A stretch of 64,000 nucleotides of DNA from Vulcanococcus sp. (GTDB lineage: Bacteria > Cyanobacteriota > Cyanobacteriia > PCC-6307 > Cyanobiaceae): the NCBI GenBank assembly GCA_019264575.1, contig JAHUZV010000019.1:1-64000 (forward strand), read 5' to 3'. Positions 30,921-40,874 of this stretch are shown here, piece by piece (position 1 is the stretch's first letter; each line of letters starts with the position of its first letter). A model generated the notes under the pieces. The model ran no database searches, was not told the DNA's origin, and worked only from the letters and a program-made list of their open reading frames with translations. A program made the position numbers and the translations under genes.

Positions 30921-31397
30921 TTGACCTCTGCAGGATCCGTGTTGATCGCGCAGCAGCAGGTGCTGGAGCGCAGCCTCGCTCCGCTGGAGCCCTGGTTTTC
31001 ACTCGAGCCCGAGGCGCTGCTGGAGCACAGCGGCAGCCTCGAGCTCAGTTTTGAGTGGCCCCGCGCCAGCGACGATCCACGCGAGCTCTCTGAAATCCCC
31101 GAGTTGCGGGTGTGGAGCCTGCGGGCTGATGCGCTCTGCCCCTGGCTACCGCTGCTGCTGGAGCGCAGCAGCGGCCAGCTCACCCGCCATGTGGCGATGC
31201 TGCTGCCCCATAGCTTCAGCCGCAGCGAAGGCATCCGCTTTGCCCCCGACAGCCTGGAGCTGTGGATGACGCACCGGCTGTTTCTGCTGGATCACTGGTC
31301 GCGCGGACACGGTCTCAACTGCCGCGGCAACCTCGAGCAGATGGCGGCGGTGCTGGGCTTTGAGCTGGATGCTGGTTTCTGGCAGGGGCTCAACTAA
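30921..31397 (+). CDS. CRR6-like protein (NDH-1 assembly factor, DUF1817)
   Basis: A protein of about 158 residues matching the CRR6/DUF1817 family, needed to mature NdhI of the photosynthetic NDH-1 complex. Typical segments are LSEIPELRVWSLRADALCPW, MLLPHSFSRSEGIRFAPDSL and the end HGLNCRGNLEQMAAVLGFEL. TTG at 30921 gives MTSAGSVLIAQQ; TTG at 30906 is the other option. Its end overlaps the convergent TauE-type gene by 8 bases. Confidence 0.88.
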   Translation: MTSAGSVLIAQQQVLERSLAPLEPWFSLEPEALLEHSGSLELSFEWPRASDDPRELSEIPELRVWSLRADALCPWLPLLLERSSGQLTRHVAMLLPHSFSRSEGIRFAPDSLELWMTHRLFLLDHWSRGHGLNCRGNLEQMAAVLGFELDAGFWQGLN

Positions 31398-32148
31398 GCG
31401 CCAAGGTCACGGCCCGGCGCGTGGCATCCAATGCCAGCAGCACACAGAGCAGGCGCAGCAGCCACACCAGGCTGGCTTCACTTACCGATTGCAGCCGTGA
31501 AGCTGACCACTGAGACGCCACGGCTGCGGCGCCCCCCAGCAGCAGCCCCATACCGAGATGGCCCCGTCCATCACTGGTGAAGGTCACCGCGGCAGCAGCG
31601 GCGGAGGCGCACACCGCAATCGTGCTCAGCCGGATCGCTTGATACACGCGGATTCCCAGGCCCCGCACCATGAGCGGCACCATCACCAGGCCACCGCCCA
31701 CGCCCAGCAGCCCGCTCGACCAGCCTGCCACCAAGCCCACGCCACTCAGGCCGGCCAGAGGAAGCTGCTCCTGCCCGTCCGCCTGATCGCTGCGGCGCGG
31801 TGCGATCACCAGAGCCAGCACTCCGTACATCAGGGCCTGCAGGCCGAGCAGATGCCAGCCCTTGAGGGCGTCGCCAGCACGGCTGAACACAAGCGCGCCG
31901 GCAATCGCCCCGGCGGCAATGGCCAGCACGGCGCGGGCTGGCACCTGGCCGCTGCGCAGGTGAGCCCAGCTGCCGGCGAAGGTGGTGGGAAGGATGGCCA
32001 AGGTGCTCGTGGCCAGCGCCTGGTGCGGCGTGAGCCCCATGGCCAAGAGCAGTGGCGAAAAGATCAAGCCACCGCCGATCCCCAGCAGACCCGAGAGCAG
32101 CCCTGCCACCAGGCCCAGTGGCAGCAGCGGCAATAGGTCCCAGGGCAT
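31390..32148 (-). CDS. TauE/SafE-family anion exporter
   Basis: A 252-residue membrane protein with eight helices in two repeats, each marked by a Gly-rich loop: LLSGLLGIGGGLIFSPLLLA and WSSGLLGVGGGLVMVPLMVR. The family exports sulfite, sulfoacetate or similar organosulfur anions. ATG at 32148 chosen; TTG at 32163 would add five residues. Confidence 0.93.
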   Translation of the reverse strand: MPWDLLPLLPLGLVAGLLSGLLGIGGGLIFSPLLLAMGLTPHQALATSTLAILPTTFAGSWAHLRSGQVPARAVLAIAAGAIAGALVFSRAGDALKGWHLLGLQALMYGVLALVIAPRRSDQADGQEQLPLAGLSGVGLVAGWSSGLLGVGGGLVMVPLMVRGLGIRVYQAIRLSTIAVCASAAAAAVTFTSDGRGHLGMGLLLGGAAAVASQWSASRLQSVSEASLVWLLRLLCVLLALDATRRAVTLALS

Positions 32149-32183
32149 GCGCAGCCGCGGCAAGGTGGTTCCAGCATCCCTGA

Positions 32184-32912
32184 GTGCGGTTGAACGCGGC
32201 TCTGCCCTGGCGTTGGATTCCGCCGATCACGGCGCCGGCGGCCACCCAGATGGCGCTGGATCGCTGGATGCTGCAGCAGCAGCTCGCCGGCGGCCCACCG
32301 ATGTTGCGGCTGTATCGCTGGAGTGTTCCGGCTCTCTCGCTGGGGCGGCACCAGCAGCGCTGGCCGGCGGCATGGCGCGAGGAAGCCGTGGAGCTGGTGC
32401 GTCGACCCAGTGGCGGCCGGGCGGTGCTCCATGCCGGCGAGCTCACCTATGCCCTGGTGTTCAGGCCCCCCACGCGCGATCGCAAAGCGGTGTATCGCCA
32501 TTGCTGCCAGTGGTTGCAGCAGGCCCTTGCTCAAGCCGGAGAGCCGTTGCAGTTCGGCCAGGCCAGCCCCGCGGCTGCGGCCCAGCGCAGCAGCTGTTTT
32601 GCCACTGCCACCGCTGCTGATCTTGTGAGTGCCCGTGGCGCCAAACGCATCGGCAGCGCCCAGCTCTGGCATGGCCCGGCCCTGCTCCAGCACGGCAGCT
32701 TGTTGCTCGATCCGCCGGCGGCGCTCTGGCAGCGGCTGTTTCGGGCCGATCCGCCAGCGCTGGCTCCCTTGCCGTGGGGCCCTGAGCAGTTTGAGCAGCA
32801 GCTGCGCCAAGCCGCTGAGGAGCTTCTGTGCCCCGAAGGTTTGATCACTCAGCCCCTCAGCCCAGAGGAGTGGGCTGCCGCGCGGGCACTGGAACCGTTG
32901 GGCTGCGTGTGA
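32184..32912 (+). CDS. Lipoate/octanoate ligase-type protein (LplA/LipM family)
   Basis: A 242-residue protein with the BPL_LPL catalytic fold. The substrate loop RRPSGGRAVLHAGELTYALV and the lysine motif AKRIGSAQLWHGPALLQHGS, where the conserved Lys contacts the lipoyl group, are intact. It could be an octanoyl transferase (LipM-like) or a lipoate ligase. It has no obvious C-terminal accessory domain. GTG start at 32184, divergent from the TauE-type gene. Confidence 0.87.
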   Translation: MRLNAALPWRWIPPITAPAATQMALDRWMLQQQLAGGPPMLRLYRWSVPALSLGRHQQRWPAAWREEAVELVRRPSGGRAVLHAGELTYALVFRPPTRDRKAVYRHCCQWLQQALAQAGEPLQFGQASPAAAAQRSSCFATATAADLVSARGAKRIGSAQLWHGPALLQHGSLLLDPPAALWQRLFRADPPALAPLPWGPEQFEQQLRQAAEELLCPEGLITQPLSPEEWAAARALEPLGCV

Positions 32913-32919
32913 GCGGGCG

Positions 32920-34146
32920 TCAGCCTTCGCCGCTGGCTTCGATGCTGCGGGCCACCGGGGCTAGCCCCATGCCGAGCGGATACACGCCCTGGCGGCGGGC
33001 TGCTTCAAGAATGGCCTGGGGCAGGCGCACGCCCAGCTTCTCCAGCACGCTCTCGGCGAGCTCAGGTCGCTCCAGGGTGCCGCTGGGCAGCCCCGCCGGG
33101 CCCAGTACCAGCAGCCGTGGCGTATCGGGTTGATCGAGGCGGAGCACGGCTTGCCACAGCGGAGCCTCGGCACTGATCTGCGGCAGCTCTTCGAGGGGCT
33201 GCAGGTGATCACCCACGCGCTCGCTCTCCCAGCGCTGCACGGGCAGCTGTTGCAGGGGGGCATCGGTGATGAAGCCCTGCCAGCGGCCCTGGCGCGTCAC
33301 GAGCAGCCAGTCGGCGAGGCCGTTGCCATCGCCGAGGCGAATGCGGCTCAGTTGTTTGAGGGTGCTGTCGGCCTCGAGCACACGGAAGCGGCGCTGGGCT
33401 GCATCTTTCACCTTCAGTTGGCGCAGCACCCCCTGCAGGGCGAGCAGCTGGCTTTGGCTGCGGGCAGCTCCGAGGCCAAACCAGCCCAGCAGCATCAGCC
33501 ACAGGCCCCCCACGCTGGCCCCCCGCAGCAACAACACCACCCCCAGGCCGATTGCGGCCAGGGAGAGAAAGCGGCCCGTGGCGGTGGCCACCTGGGTGCC
33601 TTTGCGCTGGCTGCCGCTGAACTGCCACACCAGCGCTTTGAGGATCAAGCCGCCATCAAGGGGGAGGCCGGGCAGCAGGTTGAACAGCGCCAGGATCAAG
33701 TTGAGGCCGCCGAGCTCGTTCACCATCGCGCCCAGCAGCGGCGAGGCATGGGCGGCGCTGTGACCAGCCGCCAGCAGCAGCGCCGCCAGGATCAGGCTCA
33801 CCAGCGGTCCGGCTGCCGCCACCATCAGCGAACCGAGTGCGGTGGAGCACTCCCGCTCCACGCTGGCCACGCCCCCCAGCAGAAACAAGGTGATGCTGCG
33901 CACCTGCACGCCCTGCTGCAGGGCCACCAGCGAGTGGCCCAGTTCGTGCAGCAGCACCGACACGAACAGCAGCACGGCGGTGAGCAGGCCCAGGCCCCAG
34001 AGCTCGAGGCTGCTCCCACTCCCGCTGAGCTGCTGGCTGTATTGCTGCTGGAACGCCACCGTGGCCAGGCCCAGGATCACGAACCAGCTGGGGTGGATGC
34101 GCAGGGGAATGCCGCGGATCTTCAGCAGCTGCCAGCCCTCGCCCAC
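32920..34146 (-). CDS. Site-2 protease family M50 metallopeptidase with CBS domains
   Basis: A 408-residue intramembrane zinc protease. The active site HELGH lies at 67-71 in the third hydrophobic stretch, and the second zinc ligand motif NLLPGLPLDGG follows at about 160. A C-terminal CBS-like pair (about 240-400) could sense nucleotides. The layout is that of the SpoIVFB-like group with CBS domains, common in cyanobacteria; substrates unknown. Start GTG at 34146. Confidence 0.93.
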   Translation of the reverse strand: MGEGWQLLKIRGIPLRIHPSWFVILGLATVAFQQQYSQQLSGSGSSLELWGLGLLTAVLLFVSVLLHELGHSLVALQQGVQVRSITLFLLGGVASVERECSTALGSLMVAAAGPLVSLILAALLLAAGHSAAHASPLLGAMVNELGGLNLILALFNLLPGLPLDGGLILKALVWQFSGSQRKGTQVATATGRFLSLAAIGLGVVLLLRGASVGGLWLMLLGWFGLGAARSQSQLLALQGVLRQLKVKDAAQRRFRVLEADSTLKQLSRIRLGDGNGLADWLLVTRQGRWQGFITDAPLQQLPVQRWESERVGDHLQPLEELPQISAEAPLWQAVLRLDQPDTPRLLVLGPAGLPSGTLERPELAESVLEKLGVRLPQAILEAARRQGVYPLGMGLAPVARSIEASGEG

Positions 34147-34202
34147 GCGGTGCTTCCCAATGGCTCGATCCTAGAAAGGCCTCGCTGCTGCGGCCGATTG
34201 CC

Positions 34203-34871
34203 ATGCTGCTGAAGGTGTGTGGGCTGCGCTCTGCCGAACAGGCGGCTGCGGTGGCGGCCCTGGGAGCCGATGCCATCGGGGTGATTGGCGTGCCGCAGTC
34301 GCCGCGTTGGTTGGCTCCGGAGCATCGGCGGAAGTTGTTTGAAGCGGTGGCTACCGCTCGAGCCGGTTGCCTGGGGGTGCTGGTGGTGGCCGATCCCACG
34401 CCAGCTGAGCTGCCGCAGCTGGGGCCTGAGGCTGGCCATCAGGTGCTGCAGCTGCATGGCAGCGAAACGCCAGAGCGCTGCGCCGAATTGCGCGATCAGC
34501 TCGGTGCGGAGCTGATCCTGTGGAAGGCCCTGCGCATTCGCAGCCAGGCTGATCTGGAGCAGGCCGAGGCGTACGCCTCGGTGGTGGATGCTCTTTTGCT
34601 CGATGCCTGGGTGCCCGATCAGCTTGGCGGCACCGGCCATCGCATACCGATCGAATGGCTGGAGGGTTTCCGGCCGGATCTGCCCTGGTGGCTCGCGGGC
34701 GGCATCACAGCGGAGCGCTTGCCTGGGGCGCTGCAGGCGCTTAAGGCCTCACCGCCCGTGGGGGTGGATGCCTCCAGCGGCGTGGAGCGTGCTCCGGGCG
34801 ACAAAGACCTCGAGCGCGTTGCGCAACTCGTGGCTGCGGTGGCTGCGTTCCGGCAGGATCGGCCCACCTGA
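34203..34871 (+). CDS. trpF: Phosphoribosylanthranilate isomerase
   Basis: A 222-residue TIM-barrel enzyme of tryptophan synthesis, converting phosphoribosylanthranilate to CdRP. The catalytic cysteine is in MLLKVCGLRSAEQA and the catalytic Asp in LLLDAWVPDQLGGTGH; the phosphate-binding end is LAGGITAERLP and VGVDASSGVERAPGDKD. ATG at 34203. Divergent from the M50 protease. Confidence 0.95.
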   Translation: MLLKVCGLRSAEQAAAVAALGADAIGVIGVPQSPRWLAPEHRRKLFEAVATARAGCLGVLVVADPTPAELPQLGPEAGHQVLQLHGSETPERCAELRDQLGAELILWKALRIRSQADLEQAEAYASVVDALLLDAWVPDQLGGTGHRIPIEWLEGFRPDLPWWLAGGITAERLPGALQALKASPPVGVDASSGVERAPGDKDLERVAQLVAAVAAFRQDRPT

Positions 34872-34883
34872 AAGCTTCTCCCC

Positions 34884-35405
34884 ATGCCATTGTTCCGTGC
34901 TCCGTTCCCACGCGCGCTCGGTCTGGCAGTGCCGGCCGCGGCGGCCGTGATCGCGGCGGCACTGCCGCTGCAGGCGCAGGATCTCGTGGGATGCCGGCTG
35001 GTGGGCGCCAACCTTCAGTGCGTGCCCGGCGTGGATGAGAGCCCGCAACTGCAGATCGAGCAGCTGCAACAGCAGATCTCCACGGATATTCAGCTTGAGG
35101 GTGTGGTGCAGCAGCGCATCAACGGCCTGCAGCAACTGGTGCTCGAGGGCAATGCTGCTGTGGGTGCTGCCCTCACCGCCACAGCTGTGGCTGATGCCGA
35201 AGCCGCCCTGCCCACAGCCAACTACCACTGGTATCGGCTCAAGCCAGGCCAGCGCAGCTGGGTGCTGATTGAGGGAGCCAATGGCACCACCTACGTGCCT
35301 GCACCGGTGGATATCGGCCAGAACGTGATGGTGGTGGCCGTTGTCAACGACAACGGCACGGTGAAGCGGGTGGCTTCGCAGCCCGTGGGCCCTGTGCAGC
35401 CGTAA
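34884..35405 (+). CDS. Secreted hypothetical protein
   Basis: A 173-residue protein with a signal peptide (PRALGLAVPAAAAVIAAALP, cleaved near LQAQ). The mature part has two cysteines (VGCRLVGANLQCVPG), a predicted helical region (residues 55-95) and a beta-rich end (YHWYRLKPGQRSWVLIEG). I know no family. It starts 12 bases after trpF and probably shares its transcript. Confidence 0.65.
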   Translation: MPLFRAPFPRALGLAVPAAAAVIAAALPLQAQDLVGCRLVGANLQCVPGVDESPQLQIEQLQQQISTDIQLEGVVQQRINGLQQLVLEGNAAVGAALTATAVADAEAALPTANYHWYRLKPGQRSWVLIEGANGTTYVPAPVDIGQNVMVVAVVNDNGTVKRVASQPVGPVQP

Positions 35406-35422
35406 GGCTCAGCCGACTGGCG

Positions 35423-36145
35423 TCAGTGCAGCAGGAGTGATTCCTGCTGCTTGACCAGCTCAAAGAACTCAGCCTTGAGGCTGGGGTCGTGGCGGAAATC
35501 ACCGCGCACCACCGAATTCACCATGCTGGTTTGGGGTTCTTTCACGCCGCGCCACTTCATGCAGTAGTGCTGCGCTTTCACCAGAATCGCCAGACCCTGA
35601 GGTTCACACAGGCGCTCGATTTCATCGGCGAGGATCATCACCGCCTCTTCCTGGATGTGGGGGCGTGAGAACACCCAGTCCGCCACGCGGGAGAACTTCG
35701 ACAGGCCGATCACGCGATCGCCAGGTTTGATTCCGATCCAGCAGTTGCCGAGGATGGGAACCAAGTGGTGGGAGCAGGCAGAACGCACCGTGATCGGGCC
35801 CACGGTGTAGATCTCATCCAGCTTCTTCACGTTGGGGAAGCTGGCGATCTTCGGCTGCTCGTGATAGCGGCCTTTGAACACTTCGTGCAGATACATCCGA
35901 GCCACACGCTCGGCGGTTTCCTCGGTGTTGTGGTCGTTATCGATATCGATCACGAGGCTGCGCAGCAGCTCACGCACCTTGCCGGCCACCTCGATTTCGA
36001 GCTGTTCGAGTTCACCTTCGGCGAGGTGATCAGCGATGTTGTCGTTGGCGAGGTAGGGAACGCCAGCCGCTTCAAGACGATCGCGAATGCGGCGGCTCAC
36101 GGGAGCCAGCTGGCCGGAAACGCTTGAAGGAAGAGTAGAAGTCAT
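35423..36145 (-). CDS. folE: GTP cyclohydrolase I
   Basis: A 240-residue FolE, first step of tetrahydrofolate/pterin synthesis. Zinc and catalytic motifs are complete: VRSACSHHLVPILGNCWIGI and the later HYCMKWRGVKEPQTSMVNS, where the second cysteine ligand sits. It has the N-terminal extension common in cyanobacteria. ATG at 36145. The order folE, SDR, accA, aar, ado on one strand is recognised from other marine-type Synechococcus. Confidence 0.96.
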   Translation of the reverse strand: MTSTLPSSVSGQLAPVSRRIRDRLEAAGVPYLANDNIADHLAEGELEQLEIEVAGKVRELLRSLVIDIDNDHNTEETAERVARMYLHEVFKGRYHEQPKIASFPNVKKLDEIYTVGPITVRSACSHHLVPILGNCWIGIKPGDRVIGLSKFSRVADWVFSRPHIQEEAVMILADEIERLCEPQGLAILVKAQHYCMKWRGVKEPQTSMVNSVVRGDFRHDPSLKAEFFELVKQQESLLLH

Positions 36146-36166
36146 GGATAAGTCCCGCGCGGCGAA

Positions 36167-36898
36167 TCAGAGAACGCCAGCGGCGGGCATGAGGGTGATG
36201 TCCTCCGCGACTTGGGAGGCAGGTTGCTGGGCCAGAGACAGCAGCGCCTCGGCCACGCGTTCTGGGGCAAGCATGGCACGGCGATCAAATGAACTGTGGA
36301 CCGTTTCGCTGTCCCAAAGGGGCGTATTAACCGCACCGAGCGTGAGCGTGGAAACGCGGATGCCGTGCTGGCGCTCCTCTTCCGCCAGACAGCGGCTGAA
36401 GGACGCCAGGGCCGCTTTGCTGGTGCAGTAGGCGCCCCACTCGGGAAAGGCGTTGCGGGCGGCGTGGCTGCTCACATTGATGATCTGGCCGCCTTCGCGG
36501 CGCAGCGCTGGCAGCACCGCCTGGCACACCTGAAACACGCTGGTGAGATTGAGCTGCAGCAGCCACTGCCAGCGATCCAGGGGCATCTCCGCCAGGTTGC
36601 CGGTGTAGGCCGCGCCGGCGTTGTTGATCACCACGTTCGGGCTCAGGCCGCGGCTGAGCAGCTCCTCCAGGCCAGGCGCAATCGCGCTCGGATCCGAGAG
36701 ATCCAGGGCAGCTGTTTCCACCCGCTGCCCGTAGCTGCGCAGTTCGGCGGCCAGGGCCTCGAGATCGGCCTTGGAGCGCGCGACCAACAGCAGCTGATAG
36801 CCGGCCTGGGCAAAGGCCCTGGCCGCAGCGGCACCGATGCCCCGCGAGGCACCGGTGATCAAGGCGGTGGGAGATGAACCGGTGGAACTGGCGGTCAA
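36167..36898 (-). CDS. Short-chain dehydrogenase/reductase
   Basis: A 243-residue classical SDR. The NADP site is TGASRGIGAAAARAF, the structural motif is VINNAGAAYTG, the catalytic Ser is in INVSSHAARN and the Tyr-Lys pair is in YCTSKAAL. TTG start at 36898. Substrate unknown; its conserved place next to accA and aar hints at lipid metabolism, by context only. Confidence 0.92.
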   Translation of the reverse strand: MTASSTGSSPTALITGASRGIGAAAARAFAQAGYQLLLVARSKADLEALAAELRSYGQRVETAALDLSDPSAIAPGLEELLSRGLSPNVVINNAGAAYTGNLAEMPLDRWQWLLQLNLTSVFQVCQAVLPALRREGGQIINVSSHAARNAFPEWGAYCTSKAALASFSRCLAEEERQHGIRVSTLTLGAVNTPLWDSETVHSSFDRRAMLAPERVAEALLSLAQQPASQVAEDITLMPAAGVL

Positions 36899-36943
36899 AC
36901 GGGCTGGACCACCAGGCGGCCGTCCACGAAACGAAAGGAAACC

Positions 36944-37933
36944 TTAAGAGCTGAGGCTGGCGTCTTGCTGTCCGGCTTCGAGGAAGCGCCCCATCCGCCG
37001 GAACTTGGCGTAGCGCTGGTCGGTGAGCTCGGTTTCGCTGAGGGCCTGCAGTTCTCCCAGGTGGCGCAGCAGCGCCGCTTTCAGCGTTTCAGCCGCCTGG
37101 CGCGGCGCCCAATGGTTGCCGCCGGAGGGCTCGGGGATGATGTCGTCGATGATGCCCAGCTTGAGCAGATCCGGGGCGGTGATCTTCAGCGCCTCGGCGG
37201 CCACCGGGGCTTTGCCGGCATCGCGCCAGAGGATGGAGGCACAGGCCTCAGGGCTGGCCACGGTGTAGACGCTGTGCTGGAACATCAGCAGCCGATCGGC
37301 CACACCGATGCCGAGGGCTCCGCCGGAGCCGCCCTCGCCGATCACGGTGGCCACAATCGGCACCCGTAGGCGGAACATTTCGCGCAGGTTCACGGCGATC
37401 GCTTCCCCTTGGCCCTGCTCCTCAGCCGTGAGACCGGCGTAGGCACCAGGGGTGTCGATGAAGGAGAAGATCGGCAGCCGGAAGCGATCGGCGTGCTCCA
37501 TCAACCGCATCGCCTTGCGGTAGCCGCCCGGTGAGGCCATGCCGAAGTTGCGCGCCACGTTCTCCTTGGTGTCGCGCCCCTTTTGGTGGCCCAGTAGCAC
37601 CACCCCCTGATCGCCGATGCGGCCCACGCCGCCCACCAGGGCCTGGTCATCGTTGCCGCGGCGATCGCCGTGCAGCTCGATGAATTCATCGGTGACCACC
37701 TGGATGTAGTCCAGCGTGCTGGGCCGCTGCGGGTGGCGCGCCACCTGGATTTTCTGAGCCGGGCTCAGGTTGGTGAAGATCTCCTCACGGCGCCGCGCTG
37801 CCAGGGTTTCCAGCTGCAGCAGCTGCTGGCTCACATCCACTTCCGAATCCTTGGCCAGCTGGCGGATCTGCTCGATCTGCTCCTCCAGCTCCACCAGAGG
37901 TTTCTCGAAATCAAGCAGCGGACGGCGGGCCAT
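36944..37933 (-). CDS. accA: Acetyl-CoA carboxylase carboxyltransferase alpha subunit
   Basis: A 329-residue AccA, half of the carboxyltransferase that makes malonyl-CoA. The family start ([20 protein letters not shown]), the oxyanion stretch [20 protein letters not shown] and [14 protein letters not shown] are all present. ATG at 37933. It lies downstream of aar and ado on the same strand, so fatty-acid supply and alkane synthesis may be linked. Confidence 0.97.
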   Translation of the reverse strand: MARRPLLDFEKPLVELEEQIEQIRQLAKDSEVDVSQQLLQLETLAARRREEIFTNLSPAQKIQVARHPQRPSTLDYIQVVTDEFIELHGDRRGNDDQALVGGVGRIGDQGVVLLGHQKGRDTKENVARNFGMASPGGYRKAMRLMEHADRFRLPIFSFIDTPGAYAGLTAEEQGQGEAIAVNLREMFRLRVPIVATVIGEGGSGGALGIGVADRLLMFQHSVYTVASPEACASILWRDAGKAPVAAEALKITAPDLLKLGIIDDIIPEPSGGNHWAPRQAAETLKAALLRHLGELQALSETELTDQRYAKFRRMGRFLEAGQQDASLSS

Positions 37934-37990
37934 GGCAGCAGGAGAGAGGCTGGGCTGGGTTAATCGGGCGTGGAGATCGAGAGACGGGGC

Positions 37991-39058
37991 TCAGGCGGCC
38001 GCCAGTTCCACTCCGCCCTGGGCTGCCCGGCTCAGTTGGGCAGGGTTGAGTCCGATGGCCTGGAATCCATGGCGCAGCGAGGCGTTGCCAATCAGTTCCA
38101 TGTTGGCCAGCGAGATGTTGTTGCGCCCCCAGCTGAAGTTGGTGTGGATTCCCTCAAATTCCAGCAGCATTGCTTCGGCAAAGCAAGCGAAGAGCTGGCG
38201 CTTGGGGTTTTCCATTTCGGCCACTTCCATCATCTGCCAGCCGATGTCTTGCCAGAACTCCACGATGCCGCCCTTGAGCACGTGCACCCCATCGCCCGCC
38301 ACCTTGGCGTCGAGGTTCTTGGGGTAGCCGCCGTCGATCATCAGGCAGGGCTTTCGCAGGCTGTCGTGATCGATGCTGAGGGTCTGGGGGAGGCTGGCCA
38401 CCCAAACCACCACATCCGCTTGGGGCAGGGCCTCCTCGAGGCTGAGGATCGTGCCGCCGCCCAGGGAACTTTGCAGGTCGAGCAGGCGCTGCTGCTGTCG
38501 GGCCACCAGCAGCAGCTCGCCCACGCCGGTTTTCTGGCTGAGCCAGCGGCACACGGCACTGCCGATGTCGCCGGTGGCGCCCACCACAGCCACCTTGGCG
38601 CGGCTGAGATCGATCCCGAGCAGCGGCGCGTTGCGCTCCACCTGCTGGCAGATCACCCAGGCGGTGTGGGTGTTGCCGGTGGTGAAACGCTCCCACTCGA
38701 GGGTGGTGTTGCGGATCTGCTGGAACTTCGAGAGGTCGTAGTTCTCGAAAATGATCGAGGTGAAACCGCCCAGGGCCGTCACGTTGATGCCCTGCTTCTG
38801 GGCCATCTCCATGGCGTTCTGCACCTTGCGGGTGGCCGTCTTGAAGCGGCTCAACATCTCCGGCACGAAGCAGGAGTCGATGTAGGTGCCTTCGATGGTT
38901 TTGCCGGTGCGGCTGGTCACCTGGAAGGTTTCCAGTAGCTGGGGCGGTGCGGAGCACCAGGCCAGCATGTCGGCTTCGGCCATCTCCTCAAGTCCCAGCT
39001 CGCGGGCCTTTTCCTGGGCCTGGGCGAAGCTGCTGGAGTGACCGATCAGACCAAACAT
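37991..39058 (-). CDS. aar: Acyl-ACP reductase (alkane pathway)
   Basis: A 355-residue long-chain acyl-[acyl-carrier-protein] reductase, converting acyl-ACP to fatty aldehyde with NADPH. The N-terminus [15 protein letters not shown], the Rossmann motif [16 protein letters not shown] and the catalytic cysteine near residue 292 ([15 protein letters not shown], the C294 of the PCC 7942 enzyme) are visible. A C-terminal tail of about 13 residues extends past the usual end. ATG at 39058; an upstream start at 39082 adds eight residues unlike the family. ado lies 79 bases upstream. Confidence 0.96.
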   Translation of the reverse strand: MFGLIGHSSSFAQAQEKARELGLEEMAEADMLAWCSAPPQLLETFQVTSRTGKTIEGTYIDSCFVPEMLSRFKTATRKVQNAMEMAQKQGINVTALGGFTSIIFENYDLSKFQQIRNTTLEWERFTTGNTHTAWVICQQVERNAPLLGIDLSRAKVAVVGATGDIGSAVCRWLSQKTGVGELLLVARQQQRLLDLQSSLGGGTILSLEEALPQADVVVWVASLPQTLSIDHDSLRKPCLMIDGGYPKNLDAKVAGDGVHVLKGGIVEFWQDIGWQMMEVAEMENPKRQLFACFAEAMLLEFEGIHTNFSWGRNNISLANMELIGNASLRHGFQAIGLNPAQLSRAAQGGVELAAA

Positions 39059-39137
39059 GCGTGCAGATGCTCCTGGTGACACACCGGCCTGGAAGTCACC
39101 CGATTAAAGGGCAACGCCGGTTTGAGGCTGGCGATGC

Positions 39138-39851
39138 TCAGCCCACCAGGGCGGCGGCGGCCATGCGAGCGATCTCGCGGGTGCTGAAACCGATCTCGGT
39201 GAGGGCTTCCTGGTAAGCGATCAGGAAATCCTCGATCAGATCTTCCTTATCCATGTGCAGCACAGCGGCATCGGCCGCCACCTGATCCAGCATGCGGCGG
39301 ATCAGGGGCAGGTTGTCGCGGTTGGCCTGCTCGAGCTCCTCACGGCAGCTGTCGAGGTTGGCCTTGAGCCACTCCTGGCCGTAGTTGAGGTGGGTGTACT
39401 CATCTTTCACCACGCCCTCGGTGATCTTGCGGGCGAAGGGATCGGCAACAGGGATATAGATGTGATATGCCGAAATGGCGAACGCTTCAATCAGCAGTGC
39501 CTGGATCAGCAGGCAGGTGGGCACCTTGCCGGCTGCGAGGGCGGTGGTGAAGTTGTTGTGCAGCGGAGCGAAGAACTCCTTGGCGAAGGCCATGTCGGCC
39601 ACCACGCCCAGGTTGTTGGCGCAGGCGGTGAAGCCCTTCATGTGCTTGAGCTCCATGCGCGCCAGCTTGGTGAGCTCCTCGGCTTGGTCGGGCAGCAGCG
39701 TGCCAATCGCGATGTAGTTGTCGTGGGCTTCCTGCTCGCCCTCGATCACGATCGCGTTGATACGGCTGTAGGCGTCCTTGTAGGTCTCGGTGGTGAAGTC
39801 GGGCAGGTTGGTGGTGGCTGCGTCGAGTTCCGGGGCTTCAAGGGTCGCCAT
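39138..39851 (-). CDS. ado: Aldehyde-deformylating oxygenase (alkane pathway)
   Basis: A 237-residue ferritin-like di-iron enzyme that turns fatty aldehydes into alkanes plus formate. All six metal ligands can be placed: E39, E67, H70 (RMELKHMKG), E122, E151 and H154 (KDEYTHLN). ATG at 39851 gives [10 protein letters not shown], close to known homologues; another ATG five codons earlier (39866) is possible. It is transcribed ahead of aar. C15/C17 alkanes are the expected products. Confidence 0.97.
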   Translation of the reverse strand: MATLEAPELDAATTNLPDFTTETYKDAYSRINAIVIEGEQEAHDNYIAIGTLLPDQAEELTKLARMELKHMKGFTACANNLGVVADMAFAKEFFAPLHNNFTTALAAGKVPTCLLIQALLIEAFAISAYHIYIPVADPFARKITEGVVKDEYTHLNYGQEWLKANLDSCREELEQANRDNLPLIRRMLDQVAADAAVLHMDKEDLIEDFLIAYQEALTEIGFSTREIARMAAAALVG

Positions 39852-39972
39852 GGCTACCTGATCCACATCGCAATGGAGCCGACTGTAACCATCTCCTGTG
39901 GGTGAAGTTGGGCTTCTGAAAGCTTTTGAGCACCTGCGCTGATCCGCCTCCTGGCGGGGATCGGCTGCCGGA

Positions 39973-40800
39973 TCAGCCCCGCTCCCCGGCTGGCTTGGCT
40001 GCCCCTGGTGGCCAGGAGCTCTGGAGCAGCGCCGTGAGCAGCGCCTGCCAACCGCTCACCAGCCGCTCCTCCAGGGCTGCCCCCAGCTCGGCTGAGGCTC
40101 CGCGGCTGTCGCCCACCACGCCGGTGCTGGAGAGATCACTGGTGAGCCAGGCCTCCGGTACGGCGCCCTCCAAGCTCCAGCCAGGCGGCGGTGGCTCCTG
40201 CAACAGCCCGTCCACCGGGCGCTCTGCTCCCACCAGCTCCGGTGCCAGCTGCAGCATCAAGCTGGTTTCGGCCAGGCCCGCGTGCAGCCCCTGGCTGCGT
40301 TCTGGTTCGGGGATCAGTTCCCCAATGCCCTCAGGCCCGCTCCAGAGGAAGCAGGGCAACACGGCCAGTTCCGGCCGGCTGGCCCGCAGTTGGCGGGCAG
40401 CCACCTGCAACAGCGCGATCTGGCCGCCGTGGCCGTTGAAGAGCACCAGCCGCTGGAAGCCTGCATCGGCCAGTTGCGAACCGATCACTTCGATCTGGTG
40501 GATCAGCAGCTCCGCCGGCAGGCTCAAGCTGCCCTTGAAGCCGAGGTGCTCGGGGGAGAAGCCCAAGCTCTGGGGCGGTAGACGCCAGATCGGCAGCTCC
40601 GGTGCCAAGCCCGCCAGCACCGCATCGAGCAAGCGATCGGCAAACAGGGCATCGGTGCCGAGGGGCAGCTGAGGCCCGTGTTGCTCAAAGGCGCCGAAGG
40701 GCCACACCACGGTGCTGCCGGGCTGAGCGGCGGCCTGCACCAGCTGCGGCCAGGCGAGCTGCTCCAGCCGCCGGGTGCCGGTGGGGCGGATGGGCTGCAT
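39973..40800 (-). CDS. Creatininase-family amidohydrolase
   Basis: A 275-residue metal hydrolase of the creatininase/MftE-like family. The signature [20 protein letters not shown] supplies the His and Asp ligands near the N-terminus and [20 protein letters not shown] the second cluster. The late Glu region [17 protein letters not shown] is also present. Cyanobacterial members have no assigned substrate. ATG at 40800. Confidence 0.92.
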   Translation of the reverse strand: MQPIRPTGTRRLEQLAWPQLVQAAAQPGSTVVWPFGAFEQHGPQLPLGTDALFADRLLDAVLAGLAPELPIWRLPPQSLGFSPEHLGFKGSLSLPAELLIHQIEVIGSQLADAGFQRLVLFNGHGGQIALLQVAARQLRASRPELAVLPCFLWSGPEGIGELIPEPERSQGLHAGLAETSLMLQLAPELVGAERPVDGLLQEPPPPGWSLEGAVPEAWLTSDLSSTGVVGDSRGASAELGAALEERLVSGWQALLTALLQSSWPPGAAKPAGERG

Positions 40801-40874
40801 GGGAGGCGCCTCGCGAAAGGGGTGGGCTGAGGGGGGCTCACTACAGTGTGGCGCTGTGCATCTGTGCTTGTTTC

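Noticed and set aside
37991..39058. Loss of the catalytic cysteine in Aar
   Set aside because: A Trp aligns with a Cys in one stretch of the PCC 7942 enzyme (EHCFDI versus EFWQDI), but counting from the C-terminus shows the catalytic Cys is the later one in FACFAEAM, which is conserved.
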